DNA of 62,058 nucleotides from Lonepinella koalarum. GTDB lineage: Bacteria > Pseudomonadota > Gammaproteobacteria > Enterobacterales > Pasteurellaceae. The stretch lies in NCBI RefSeq assembly GCF_004565475.1, contig NZ_SRHX01000011.1:1-62058 (forward strand), read 5' to 3'. The notes under the pieces are model-generated. The model saw only the letters and a list, made by a program, of their open reading frames with translations, did not search any database and was not told the origin of the DNA. The translations under genes and the position numbers were made by a program. Shown here piece by piece: positions 28,207 to 37,142 of this stretch (its first letter is position 1; each line of letters starts with the position of its first letter).

Positions 28207-29133
28207 TTACTCCAATACTGAAAGCCCCGGTAAAGTAGAAAAACTTTGTGATTTTACGGTATCATAAAAATCATCAATAAATGCACTCTCTGCGTCAATT
28301 TCTCGATAGGCACAATATAAATTGCTATGTAAGCGTTGTTCGGTAATTTGACGAGCCACCACATAACCGCGATCTAAATAAGGTTTTACCGCCCAAAATG
28401 GTAACGCCGCAATGCCTCGTTTACTGGCAACTAATTGAATAATGGCAATAGTCAGTTCGCTGGTTCGGCGTGTCGGATTGATGCCTGCTGGTCGCAACAC
28501 TTTACGCAAGAGATCTAACATATCATCAGGGACAGGATAAGTAATCCAAGTTTGATCAGCAAAATCTTCCGCTTGCCAAATTTCTTTTTGGGCTAACAGG
28601 TGATCTTTGGCACAAAGCCCAACCATTTCATAAGAAAATAGAGGTTTATATATAATGCCGTCCGTCGGTTCAATCTCCGACACAATCGCCCAATCAGCAC
28701 GATGACTAAGCAATAATCCTACAGTATCCGTATGAAAACCCGATACAATATCCAATTCGACTAAAGGCCAATGGGTGCGAAAACTGTCCATAGCAGGCAT
28801 TAACCAATCAAAACAAGTATGGCATTCCACCGCAATCCGTAACTCGCCGGCTTCGCCCTGTTTCACCCGTGAAAGATCTCGCTCCGCTTCAATCACTTTC
28901 GGCAACACATCATGGGCTAATTTAATTAAACGTTCTCCCGCCGGTGTAAAGTGTAACGGCATTGTTTTACGTTCAAATAATGGCAAACCATATTGTTCTT
29001 CCAGTAATTTAATTTGATGAGAAAGGGCTGATTGGGTTAAATAAACCCGTTTCGCGGCAAGCGAAACAGAGCCTGTTTGTTTTAATGCAAGCAAGGTTTT
29101 TAAATGGCGGAGTTCGAGAAATATGGGTTTCAT
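28207..29133 (-). CDS. metR: LysR-type regulator MetR
   Basis: A LysR-family activator of about 308 residues. The N-terminal helix-turn-helix (LAAKRVYLTQSALSHQIKLLE) is followed by a co-inducer domain whose segment LRIAVECHTCFDWLMPAMDSF matches E. coli MetR closely. MetR activates metE and related genes in response to homocysteine. metE lies 3 kb away in this window, in the opposite direction. I prefer the ATG at 29133; a TTG 15 nt upstream is the alternative. Confidence 0.9.
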   Translation of the reverse strand: MKPIFLELRHLKTLLALKQTGSVSLAAKRVYLTQSALSHQIKLLEEQYGLPLFERKTMPLHFTPAGERLIKLAHDVLPKVIEAERDLSRVKQGEAGELRIAVECHTCFDWLMPAMDSFRTHWPLVELDIVSGFHTDTVGLLLSHRADWAIVSEIEPTDGIIYKPLFSYEMVGLCAKDHLLAQKEIWQAEDFADQTWITYPVPDDMLDLLRKVLRPAGINPTRRTSELTIAIIQLVASKRGIAALPFWAVKPYLDRGYVVARQITEQRLHSNLYCAYREIDAESAFIDDFYDTVKSQSFSTLPGLSVLE

Positions 29134-29282
29134 AGCCTTATCTATCAATAGTAAATAAGGCTTTTATTCTACAGTAAATTTCAGAAACATTTAACAAAAA
29201 GACGATGAAAGTGCGGTGGAATTTTAGATGATTTTTTCATAATAAGAATGATTTTTTTATAAAAAACACTTGCAAATTTTCT

Positions 29283-29321
29283 CATATAAAGTTATTTTTC
29301 TTCACGAATTATCTTTATATG
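29283..29321. promoter_or_regulatory. inverted repeat over the start region of the zinc receptor gene
   Basis: CATATAAAG (29283-29291) and CTTTATATG (29313-29321) are perfect complements 21 nt apart and straddle the promoter-proximal region of the TonB receptor gene. Within it, GTTATTTTT also occurs in the palindrome before the zinc-independent L31 gene (32090-32110). A Zur or Fur-type operator is possible; not established. Confidence 0.35.
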
Positions 29322-29333
29322 GAAATAACAATA

Positions 29334-31583
29334 ATGAAACTGAAAAAAATAAGTGTGGCAATTATGCTCACTTTGGGGGCAATTTCCCCCGCAAGTGCGG
29401 AGGAAAAAACCGAAATTTTAGATGAAATTGTGGTCACGGAAGTGAGCAATAATCCCTTTAAAAGCGTATCACAAAGCGAATTAAAAAACGGCTCAACGTC
29501 ACTAGGTAATGCCTTGTCAAAACAAATGGGGATTCAAGCCAATCACTTTGGTTCAGGTGCTTCAACACCGGTTATCCGCGGGCAAGAAAGTTATCGCAAT
29601 AAAATTGTGCAAAATGGCAGCGATGTAGTGGATATGTCCAATATGTCACCCGATCATGCCATTATGGTTGCCCCTACTTTAGCGAAAGAAATCAACGTTA
29701 TTCAAGGCGTGGATACGCTATTATACGGTTCAGGTATCACTGGTGCGGTGGTGAATGTAGAAGATGATAAAATTCCGACACAATTACCATCGCGTACTGT
29801 TGAGGGCAGTTTAGATACGCGTTACAACACCAATAACCAAGAACAGTTATACAATTTAGCCACGAATTTACGGCTAAATAATCATCTGGTTCTGCATTTA
29901 GAGGGCTTAACTCGTCATGCAAAAAATTATAAATCAGCTGGTTATACGGAACAATATAGCGTGGAAAATCCTTGTAATAATTCTAATACACCAGAATGTA
30001 TTGAGGCTATTTTTTCTGATGATTATCAAGAAAATTTCGTAGAATCAAAGCATTATCGTTATATTAATAATTCCGAAGCAAAATCTAAGCAAGGGGCTGT
30101 GGGGCTGTCATGGATTGGTGAAAAAGGTTATCTTGGTATTGCTTATACCGATAGACGCGATCGTTATGGTTTAACTGGACACGAGCATAAAGCTCATTTT
30201 TGCCATATTCATACTCATCAAGAAAATGATGAATACTTAGAGGGGATTAACCTACATTGTGAACATACCAGCATCAATATTGATGAAGATTTCCACAATC
30301 ACGATCCCAGTCAACCTGAACAATATGCCAAACTTAAATTACATTTAAAACGTGTGGATTTACGAGGTGCGATTATTCAACCTATAGCAGGTATTGAACA
30401 AATTCGTTTTATCGCTAACGATAGCCGCTATCATCATGATGAAATTGAAGGGCAATACACGATGTCTAGTTTTCAGCATAATGGCAAATCAGTACGTATT
30501 GCATTAGATCATAAACCTACTCAACATATTTCTGGCAGATGGGTTGCACAATATAGCAAAGATCAGATTGGCAGTTCAGGCTATGAAGGAATTTTAGATA
30601 AAAGCATTACCAAACTATATGCGTTATCTGCGGTGGAGCGTTATCAGTGGCAAGATATTACGTTCTCTTTGTCTGGACGTGTAGATCATCAAGCAATTCA
30701 ATTACTTGATGACAAACAATTACATCGTGGGAAAAATATTATACCATTACGCAGTATGTCATACAGCACCAATACTTATTCTTTCGCCACAGGTATTGAT
30801 TGGCAAATTACCCCAGCATTTAAAAGTTGGATAACCTTTTCTCATCAGGAACGAGCCCCTAGCGTACAAGAACTTTATGCTCGAGGCACGCACGTTGCCA
30901 CCAATTCCTATGAATTTGGTGATGAACAATATGACCGCACCATTCATAATTTGCAGATAGATACCAATGTTTATAGTCAATTTGGTATTAATGAACGACT
31001 CAAAAAAGAAAAATCCAATAATCTGGACATCGGTGTGCAATTTAATCATGACAGATGGCAAAGCTATTTCGGCACCTATTATAAGTATTTTAGCAATTAT
31101 ATCTATGCTCATACCATGGATCGTTTTGCACATTTTCGTTTGATACGTTACGCTCAACAACCTGCACGTTTTTATGGCGTGGAGGGAAATATGAGTTATC
31201 AATTCACCCCTAAATATCGCTTTACTGTTTTCGGTGATTATGTGCGAGGAAAATTACAAAATGGCAATGTACCACGTATGCCAGCTATGCGTTTAGGTTC
31301 TCGTCTGAATGCTGACTTGAGTGATAAATTGTCCGCCAGCATTGAATATACTCATACTTTTAACCAAAATAACACTGCCTATAATGAGCTACCAGTTAAG
31401 GGCAATGCTATGTTGAATGCGGGTGTTATTTATTTAGGTTCATTAAGTCAGCATATTGATTATCGTTTAACCCTTGATTTTAATAATATTCTTAATCGGA
31501 AAGTGTATGCGAGTACATCTTATTTATCCCATATTCCTTTAATGGGACGTAATGTGGTAATGGGGGCAAGTGTATTGTTTTAA
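29334..31583 (+). CDS. TonB-dependent receptor, ZnuD-like (zinc/haem uptake)
   Basis: A protein of about 749 residues from the ATG at 29334, with a signal peptide (KKISVAIMLTLGAISPASA) then a TonB-box-like ILDEIVVTE. The plug domain (QANHFGSGASTPVIRGQES, LLYGSGITGAVVNV) and a C-terminal barrel ending in an aromatic-terminated strand (MGASVLF) follow. A long surface loop near residue 290 is very rich in His, Glu and Cys (GHEHKAHFCHIHTH and LHCEHTS), as in the zinc receptor ZnuD. Import of zinc across the outer membrane is likely; haem is an alternative. The zinc-independent L31 and L36 genes lie downstream on the other strand, which supports zinc-limitation physiology. Confidence 0.85.
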   Translation: MKLKKISVAIMLTLGAISPASAEEKTEILDEIVVTEVSNNPFKSVSQSELKNGSTSLGNALSKQMGIQANHFGSGASTPVIRGQESYRNKIVQNGSDVVDMSNMSPDHAIMVAPTLAKEINVIQGVDTLLYGSGITGAVVNVEDDKIPTQLPSRTVEGSLDTRYNTNNQEQLYNLATNLRLNNHLVLHLEGLTRHAKNYKSAGYTEQYSVENPCNNSNTPECIEAIFSDDYQENFVESKHYRYINNSEAKSKQGAVGLSWIGEKGYLGIAYTDRRDRYGLTGHEHKAHFCHIHTHQENDEYLEGINLHCEHTSINIDEDFHNHDPSQPEQYAKLKLHLKRVDLRGAIIQPIAGIEQIRFIANDSRYHHDEIEGQYTMSSFQHNGKSVRIALDHKPTQHISGRWVAQYSKDQIGSSGYEGILDKSITKLYALSAVERYQWQDITFSLSGRVDHQAIQLLDDKQLHRGKNIIPLRSMSYSTNTYSFATGIDWQITPAFKSWITFSHQERAPSVQELYARGTHVATNSYEFGDEQYDRTIHNLQIDTNVYSQFGINERLKKEKSNNLDIGVQFNHDRWQSYFGTYYKYFSNYIYAHTMDRFAHFRLIRYAQQPARFYGVEGNMSYQFTPKYRFTVFGDYVRGKLQNGNVPRMPAMRLGSRLNADLSDKLSASIEYTHTFNQNNTAYNELPVKGNAMLNAGVIYLGSLSQHIDYRLTLDFNNILNRKVYASTSYLSHIPLMGRNVVMGASVLF

Positions 31584-31604
31584 ATTAAAAAAGACGAAAC
31601 AAGA

Positions 31605-31637
31605 AAAGCGGTGAATTTTTAATCCACCGCTTTTTCT
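31605..31637. terminator. bidirectional terminator between receptor and L36 genes
   Basis: AAAGCGGTG (31605-31613) pairs with CACCGCTTT (31625-31633) around an 11-nt loop, followed by a T-run on the plus strand and AT-rich DNA on the other side. It separates convergent genes. Confidence 0.65.
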
Positions 31638-31660
31638 ACCAAAAGAACCAGAAAAAATCC

Positions 31661-31804
31661 CTATCTTCTTTTTTTCTTCATACCCTGACGGGCTTTAAAA
31701 CGTGGATTTTCCTTACAAATTACATAGACCACACCGTGACGGCGAACTACTTTACAATTTGGGTGACGAGTCTTGGCACTTTTTAATGATGATAATACTT
31801 GCAT
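31661..31804 (-). CDS. rpmJ2: ribosomal protein L36 paralogue, zinc-independent form (YkgO/RpmJ2)
   Basis: A 47-residue basic protein that starts [20 protein letters not shown] and ends [15 protein letters not shown]. It is recognisably L36, but of the longer YkgO type, with a changed set of zinc ligands. This form replaces zinc-containing L36 under zinc shortage. It is 9 nt after the L31 paralogue gene, the same pair as ykgM-ykgO in E. coli. The start has a GGAGAT ribosome binding site. The gene is easily missed because of its length. Confidence 0.9.
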   Translation of the reverse strand: MQVLSSLKSAKTRHPNCKVVRRHGVVYVICKENPRFKARQGMKKKRR

Positions 31805-31813
31805 GCTAATCTC

Positions 31814-32080
31814 CTATTTTGATTTTAATGCACCGAACTTACCATAACGGTTAGTAAAGTCACTAGCTCGACCTTCATTGCCGATTTGACGTGTTTTACC
31901 GGTGTAGAACGGGTGTGATGCGGAAGATGTATCACACATAAACACGGGATATTCCTTGCCATCTTCCCATTGCATTGTATTTGTCGTTCTAGCACAAGAA
32001 CGGATTAAAAAGCCTTGTTTGGCATTGCTATCATAAAATAGCACAGTACGATAATTATCTGGATGAATTCCTTTTTTCAT
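31814..32080 (-). CDS. rpmE2: ribosomal protein L31 type B (YkgM/RpmE2), zinc-independent
   Basis: An 88-residue L31 type B protein: [20 protein letters not shown] at the start, then [20 protein letters not shown] and FTNRYGKFG at the end. It lacks the CxxC zinc pair of housekeeping L31. In gammaproteobacteria such genes are repressed by Zur and expressed when zinc is scarce, freeing zinc from ribosomes. AAGGTG precedes the start. Upstream lies a perfect palindrome that could be the operator. Confidence 0.93.
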   Translation of the reverse strand: MKKGIHPDNYRTVLFYDSNAKQGFLIRSCARTTNTMQWEDGKEYPVFMCDTSSASHPFYTGKTRQIGNEGRASDFTNRYGKFGALKSK

Positions 32081-32089
32081 ATTTACACC

Positions 32090-32150
32090 TTATTTTTTAT
32101 TAAAAAATAACTAGGCTGTGAATATTACCCTAAATTGCGGTCTTTCGCAA
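32090..32150 (-). promoter_or_regulatory. promoter and palindromic operator candidate for rpmE2-rpmJ2
   Basis: On the minus strand TTGCGA (32145-32150), 17 nt and TAATAT (32122-32127) form a plausible promoter. Just downstream is a perfect 21-bp palindrome, TTATTTTTTA and its complement around one base (32090-32110), ending 10 nt before the L31 start. The position suits a repressor such as Zur, but the sequence match to known Zur boxes is only partial. Confidence 0.45.
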
Positions 32151-32299
32151 AACTTATTTTTCAAAAACAAAAAAGATTTTCACCGCACTTTTGTTTATCT
32201 ATTTTTTATCAGTCATTCAATTATTAAAATTATTCATACAAAAAATGAAAATTATGAGTTTGCTTAATAAACCAGAATTCGGCATTATCTTGATCAAGC

Positions 32300-32315
32300 G
32301 GACGTTTAGCCGTCT
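32300..32315 (+). promoter_or_regulatory. MetJ operator (two tandem met boxes) over the metE promoter
   Basis: GGACGTTT (32300-32307) and AGCCGTCT (32308-32315) are adjacent 8-mers matching the met box AGACGTCT at 6 and 7 of 8 positions. They fall between TTGATC and TCTAAA, which are 17 nt apart and make a likely metE promoter. Repression by MetJ with S-adenosylmethionine is expected. Confidence 0.7.
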
Positions 32316-32353
32316 AAATAGACATTTATTATTTCCATTATAGGAGCAAGATT

Positions 32354-34624
32354 ATGACCACATTCCATGTATTAGGATTCCCCCGTGTTGGTGCAAAACG
32401 TGAACTTAAATTTGCACAGGAACGCTACTGGCGTAAAGAATTAAGCGAGCAAGATTTATTAGCACTTGCCAAAGCCTTACGTGAGAAAAACTGGAAACAT
32501 CAAGCTGAAGCAAATGCGGATTTTGTCGCAACCGGTGATTTCACGTTTTACGATCATATTTTAGATCTGCAAGTGGCGACAGGGGCGATTCCTGCTCGTT
32601 TTGGTTTTGACAGTCAACAATTAACTTTAGCCCAATATTTTGAATTAGCACGTGGTAACAAAGATCAATTTGCCATTGAAATGACGAAATGGTTTGATAC
32701 CAACTATCATTATTTAGTCCCCGAATTTAGCAAAAACACTCAATTCAAAGCCAATCCAGCACATTATGTCAATCAATATCGTGAAGCTGTTGCTAACGGA
32801 CATAAGGCAAAACCTATCATCGTTGGTCCATTAACATTCCTTTGGTTAGGTAAAGAAAAAGGCGAAGCCTTCAACCGTTTTGATTTATTGGCAAAATTAG
32901 TCCCTGTTTATCAACAAATTTTAACCGCACTTGCCAATGAAGGGGCGGAGTGGATTCAAATTGATGAGCCAGCATTGGCATTAGATTTACCAAAACCATG
33001 GATTGATGCGTTCCAGTCCGTGTACGCAGACTTAAGCAAAGTGAATGCCAAATTATTATTGGCGACTTACTTCGGTTCAGTGGCAGAACACGCTCCATTA
33101 TTAAAATCGTTACCAGTGGCTGGTTTACACCTTGATTTAGTGCGTTCGCCTGAACAATTAGCGACTTTTGCTGATTATGACAAAGTGTTGTCTACGGGTG
33201 TGATCGAGGGTCGTAATATTTGGCGTGCGAATTTAAATAGCGTGCTTGATGTGTTAGAGCCATTAAAAACCAAACTGGGTGAACGTTTATGGATTGCACC
33301 AAGCTGTTCATTATTACACACACCTTATGATTTGAGCGTGGAAACGCAATTACAAGAGAAAAATCCTGATCTTTATTCTTGGTTAGCATTCACGTTACAA
33401 AAAGTGGAAGAATTAAACCTATTAAAACAAGCGTTAAATCACGGTCGTGCGTCAGTACAAGCACAATTAGATGCCAGCCAAGTAGCTGCTGATGCTCGCA
33501 AAAACAGCAAAGTCATTCACAAAGCGGAAGTCGCCGCTCGTTTAGCCAATTTACCTGCCAATGCGGATCAACGCAAATCGCCATTTGCAGAGCGTATTGC
33601 TAAACAAAATGCGTGGTTAAATTTACCATTATTACCGACCACCACCATCGGTTCATTCCCACAAACCAGCGAAATCCGTCACGCTCGTGCCAGCTTCAAA
33701 AAAGGCGAATTGTCTTTAGCGGATTATGAAACGGCGATGAAAAAAGAAATCGAATATGTGGTGCGTAAACAAGAAGAATTAGATTTAGATGTATTGGTTC
33801 ATGGTGAAGCGGAACGTAACGATATGGTGGAATATTTCGGTGAATTGCTTGACGGCTTTGACTTTACCAAATTCGGTTGGGTGCAAAGCTACGGTTCACG
33901 CTGTGTGAAACCGCCAGTAATTTTCGGCGATGTAACCCGTCCAGAGCCAATGACGGTGCGTTGGTCGCAATATGCGCAAAGCCTGACCAAAAAAGTGATG
34001 AAAGGGATGTTGACAGGTCCTGTCACCATTCTGCAATGGTCATTCGTGCGTAACGATATTCCACGTTCCACCGTATGCAAACAAATCGGCGTGGCGTTAT
34101 CTGATGAAGTATTAGATTTGGAAAAAGCCGGTATTAAAGTGATTCAAATTGATGAACCTGCGATTCGTGAGGGCTTGCCACTTAAACGTGCCGACTGGGA
34201 TGCTTATCTCCAATGGGCGGGCGAAGCATTCCGTTTAAGCTCAATGGGCGTGGCGGACGATACACAAATTCACACGCACATGTGTTATTCTGAATTTAAC
34301 GATATTTTACCAGCTATTGCGGCGTTAGATGCTGACGTAATTACCATCGAAACGTCCCGTTCCGATATGGAATTATTGACCGCATTCGGCGATTTCAAAT
34401 ATCCGAACGACATCGGTCCGGGCGTGTATGACATTCATAGCCCACGCGTACCGACCGAAGCGGAAATCGAACACTTGTTACGCAAAGCGTTAAACGTGGT
34501 GCCAAAAGAACGCCTATGGGTCAACCCAGACTGCGGTTTAAAAACCCGTGGCTGGAAAGAAACCATTGAACAGTTGGAAGTGATGATGAAAGTGACCAAG
34601 AAATTGCGTGCTGAATTAGCGTAA
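32354..34624 (+). CDS. metE: cobalamin-independent methionine synthase MetE
   Basis: A 756-residue full-length MetE that transfers a methyl group from methyltetrahydropteroyl-triglutamate to homocysteine. The start ([21 protein letters not shown]), the catalytic-domain [14 protein letters not shown], the zinc ligands in [28 protein letters not shown] and [11 protein letters not shown], and the correct length leave little doubt. Enzyme acts in the cytosol at the last step of methionine synthesis. Met boxes precede the gene and a strong terminator follows it. Confidence 0.98.
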   Translation: MTTFHVLGFPRVGAKRELKFAQERYWRKELSEQDLLALAKALREKNWKHQAEANADFVATGDFTFYDHILDLQVATGAIPARFGFDSQQLTLAQYFELARGNKDQFAIEMTKWFDTNYHYLVPEFSKNTQFKANPAHYVNQYREAVANGHKAKPIIVGPLTFLWLGKEKGEAFNRFDLLAKLVPVYQQILTALANEGAEWIQIDEPALALDLPKPWIDAFQSVYADLSKVNAKLLLATYFGSVAEHAPLLKSLPVAGLHLDLVRSPEQLATFADYDKVLSTGVIEGRNIWRANLNSVLDVLEPLKTKLGERLWIAPSCSLLHTPYDLSVETQLQEKNPDLYSWLAFTLQKVEELNLLKQALNHGRASVQAQLDASQVAADARKNSKVIHKAEVAARLANLPANADQRKSPFAERIAKQNAWLNLPLLPTTTIGSFPQTSEIRHARASFKKGELSLADYETAMKKEIEYVVRKQEELDLDVLVHGEAERNDMVEYFGELLDGFDFTKFGWVQSYGSRCVKPPVIFGDVTRPEPMTVRWSQYAQSLTKKVMKGMLTGPVTILQWSFVRNDIPRSTVCKQIGVALSDEVLDLEKAGIKVIQIDEPAIREGLPLKRADWDAYLQWAGEAFRLSSMGVADDTQIHTHMCYSEFNDILPAIAALDADVITIETSRSDMELLTAFGDFKYPNDIGPGVYDIHSPRVPTEAEIEHLLRKALNVVPKERLWVNPDCGLKTRGWKETIEQLEVMMKVTKKLRAELA

Positions 34625-34640
34625 TCCATTGAAGAAAAAA

Positions 34641-34670
34641 GCCCTGTATGCAACATGCAGGGCTTTTTTT
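34641..34670 (+). terminator. metE terminator
   Basis: GCCCTGTATG (34641-34650) pairs with CATGCAGGGC (34654-34663) with one wobble, loop CAA, followed by seven T. It ends 47 nt after the metE stop. Confidence 0.85.
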
Positions 34671-34694
34671 ATGGTTTAATTTTTGTTACACTAC

Positions 34695-34772
34695 TAGCTC
34701 TAGTCGGGGTGCTTCTATAAGCTGAGATCATACCCGTTGAACCTGAAACAGCTAATACTGACGTAGGAAACT
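34695..34772 (+). promoter_or_regulatory. TPP (thiamine pyrophosphate) riboswitch
   Basis: The conserved THI-box parts are all here in order: TCGGGGTGC, then GCTGAGATCATACCC, GAACCTGA, and CTAATACTGACGTAGGAA. The 3' end is only 5 nt from the tenA start and contains the likely ribosome binding GGA, which suggests translational control: TPP binding would hide the start site. Confidence 0.97.
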
Positions 34773-34777
34773 AAACC

Positions 34778-35431
34778 ATGAAAAACAATTTTATTCAAAC
34801 TCTTATCCAAAAATCCCAACCTCATTGGCACCATTATGTAGAACATGATTTTGTGCAACAATTAGGACAAGGTATATTACCTTTATCTAGCTTTCAATAC
34901 TATTTAAAACAAGATTATCTCTATCTCTTCCACTATAACCGTGCTTTAGCGCTTGCCATGTTTAAAGCAGAAAATTTTGCGCAAATGCGGGATATTCACC
35001 AAGCGATTGAGGTATTATTACAAGAAATTCAACTACATATTGATTTCTGTCGAGAATGGGGTATTTCTGAGCAAGAACTGTTAACGCTCGATGAAGATCC
35101 TGCTTGTGTTGCCTATACACGCTATGTGCTGGATTGTGGTATGACCGGAGGATTAGCCGAACTTTACGCCGCCATAGCACCTTGTGCCATTGGTTATGCT
35201 GAAATTGGATTACGTTTAAGTCAACAAAATATTGCGCCCAATAATCCTTATCAAAAATGGATTGATTCCTACGCAAGTCAAAGCTTTCAAACCGCGGTGG
35301 AAAAATATAAAGATTTTTTAACCGCACTTTGCCAAGATTTCAATGCGAAACAATTGGCAAATATCCAGCACATTTTCACCACGGCGACACGAATGGAAGT
35401 CGCATTTTGGCAAATGGGGTTAGATCATTAA
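34778..35431 (+). CDS. tenA: TenA, aminopyrimidine aminohydrolase/thiaminase II
   Basis: A 217-residue TenA protein that salvages thiamine breakdown products by hydrolysing 4-amino-5-aminomethyl-2-methylpyrimidine. Family marks include QYYLKQDYLYLFHYNRALA near residue 40, CGMTGGLAELYAAIAPCAIGYAEIG (active Cys in the middle part), and the C-terminal Glu region ATRMEVAFWQMG. It is directly behind a TPP riboswitch. No other thiamine gene follows, so here the switch controls tenA alone. Confidence 0.95.
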   Translation: MKNNFIQTLIQKSQPHWHHYVEHDFVQQLGQGILPLSSFQYYLKQDYLYLFHYNRALALAMFKAENFAQMRDIHQAIEVLLQEIQLHIDFCREWGISEQELLTLDEDPACVAYTRYVLDCGMTGGLAELYAAIAPCAIGYAEIGLRLSQQNIAPNNPYQKWIDSYASQSFQTAVEKYKDFLTALCQDFNAKQLANIQHIFTTATRMEVAFWQMGLDH

Positions 35432-35501
35432 TTTTTTATACTTTACCTATTAATTTATTGTTATAATTTACCCCATATTTTATTTCAGAACGGTTCATTC
35501 A

Positions 35502-36104
35502 ATGAAAATTAAACTGATTTTGTGTTTATTATTGGGGTTATTGCCTAGTCTTGTGTTGGCTCAATGGAAATCTGTTGGTAAAGCAGATTATAATTGGGGT
35601 CCTTTTCTTGTGTACAGCATTACGCTTTCTACTGAAACAGGGCAATATCAAGAAAATGAACGTCCGTTAATGCTTACCTTTACCTTTGATAAACAGGTAG
35701 AAGGCAAAAATTTTGCAGTCACCTTAATTAAGGAAATCGACAACTTGAAAATTGCCAATGTAGATACATCAGCTTGGTTAAAGGAATTACAACGGATTTT
35801 CCCTGATTTTTCACCACAAGATCATTTAAGTTTTATTGCATTAGCCAACAAAAGCTATTTTGTCTTAAATGATACGGTATTAGATTATGAATTTGACTCT
35901 GAATTTGCTCATATTTTAACCTCAGTTTGGTTATCAGAAAAAACAAATTTCAGCAAAATGCGAGAAATGCTGCTGAATCAAAATAAAATAGAGAATGAAG
36001 CGCCAAAAATGGAACTTGAAACGGTTCCATTAAATGAAGAGGACGTCAACCCACAACTCCCACCGGAATACCCATTAGAAAATCAACCAGAAGCAGTATC
36101 ATAA
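35502..36104 (+). CDS. secreted chalcone-isomerase-like protein (Chalcone_3 type)
   Basis: A 200-residue protein with a clear signal peptide (LILCLLLGLLPSLVLA, cleavage before QWKSVG). The mature part has the pattern VGKADYNWGPFLVYSITLST and later YFVLNDTVLDYEFD seen in bacterial chalcone-isomerase-like secreted proteins; no true chalcone isomerase activity is known for that group. The last ~40 residues are acidic and proline-rich. Periplasmic location expected; function unknown. Confidence 0.65.
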   Translation: MKIKLILCLLLGLLPSLVLAQWKSVGKADYNWGPFLVYSITLSTETGQYQENERPLMLTFTFDKQVEGKNFAVTLIKEIDNLKIANVDTSAWLKELQRIFPDFSPQDHLSFIALANKSYFVLNDTVLDYEFDSEFAHILTSVWLSEKTNFSKMREMLLNQNKIENEAPKMELETVPLNEEDVNPQLPPEYPLENQPEAVS

Positions 36105-36111
36105 TGCAATG

Positions 36112-36128
36112 GGGCTATAGGATAGCCC
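36112..36128. terminator. hairpin between convergent genes
   Basis: GGGCTAT and ATAGCCC form a 7-bp stem with a 3-nt loop in the 29-nt gap between the secreted-protein gene and rimK, which converge. It may stop transcription from one or both sides, although no long T-run follows. Confidence 0.5.
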
Positions 36129-36133
36129 AACAT

Positions 36134-37027
36134 TCAGCATTTTTGCTCTAAATACAAAATCATTTCCAACGCAATATCCACCCCACTGGTCTTTTCGATC
36201 ATTTCTAATCCCGGGCTTGCATTGACCTCCAATACTAATAACCCCTGCTTAGAACGAATTAAATCTACCCCAGCCACATCTAATCCTAACGCTTTAGTTG
36301 CCTTAATTGCGATTTGTTGTTCATCCATCGTTAGCGTAATTTTTTTCGCCACGCCACCACGATGAAAATTCGCACGAAACTCGCCATGTTGTCCTTGACG
36401 TAACATGGTTGCGATCACTTTATCCCCGATAACAAAGCAACGAATATCCATATTTTCTGCCTCTTTCACAAAATCTTGTAATAATGTTGGCACATTAACT
36501 TGTTGCAAGGTTTCTAAAATACTCGCTGCAGTCTGTGGTTTTTCTGCTAGCATAACCCCAATACCTTGCGAACCATTTAAGGTTTTCAAAATAACCGGCA
36601 TTGATGCCTGAGCAACGGCATGTTTAACTGAAAATTCACACCCTGCTAAACCGCTCGTTGGCACCGTAATACTGGCTTGTTGTAATAATTGTAAACTTTG
36701 CCATTTATCTCTTGCTCGTAAAAAAGCCTGTTCATTATTCAAACAAACAGCCCCCTGAGCCGTTAAATGACGTAATACCGCACAGCCCATCTGTGTACTT
36801 GCAGTACCAAAGCGTGGCAAAACTGCATCATACTTAGGTAATAAATCTGCAACATCTCGCTCATTACGTTGATAATAAAGCGCAAAGTGCGGTGCATTTG
36901 GTATCAATTTTAAGAAACAGCGGTTAGGATCAAGAATGTCCATTGAATGCCCGCGTTTTTCCGCTGCGGTTTTTAGACGTTGACAACTGTATAATCTAGG
37001 TTCTCGGCATAGGATTAGAATGTGCAT
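36134..37027 (-). CDS. rimK: RimK-type ATP-grasp glutamate ligase
   Basis: A 297-residue ATP-grasp enzyme of the RimK family, which adds glutamates to the C-terminus of ribosomal protein S6 (and makes poly-glutamate). The [20 protein letters not shown] segment, lid region [19 protein letters not shown], metal-binding [10 protein letters not shown] and [19 protein letters not shown] are all typical. Start is the ATG at 37027 followed by [13 protein letters not shown], the standard RimK beginning. Confidence 0.92.
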   Translation of the reverse strand: MHILILCREPRLYSCQRLKTAAEKRGHSMDILDPNRCFLKLIPNAPHFALYYQRNERDVADLLPKYDAVLPRFGTASTQMGCAVLRHLTAQGAVCLNNEQAFLRARDKWQSLQLLQQASITVPTSGLAGCEFSVKHAVAQASMPVILKTLNGSQGIGVMLAEKPQTAASILETLQQVNVPTLLQDFVKEAENMDIRCFVIGDKVIATMLRQGQHGEFRANFHRGGVAKKITLTMDEQQIAIKATKALGLDVAGVDLIRSKQGLLVLEVNASPGLEMIEKTSGVDIALEMILYLEQKC

Positions 37028-37090
37028 AATATTATCTAAAATAGAAAATCATTCTGATATTATAAAGATTTTGAGCAATGATAAAAGAAC

Positions 37091-37133
37091 AAAGCCACTC
37101 TTATCTCAACAATGATTGAATAAGAACGGCTTT
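37091..37133 (-). terminator. terminator of tyrP
   Basis: AAAGCC-AC-TCTTAT (37091-37104) and ATAAGA-AC-GGCTTT (37120-37133) form a long interrupted stem. On the minus strand the tail is T-rich. It lies 10 nt after the permease stop. Confidence 0.65.
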
Positions 37134-37142
37134 AATACTATG

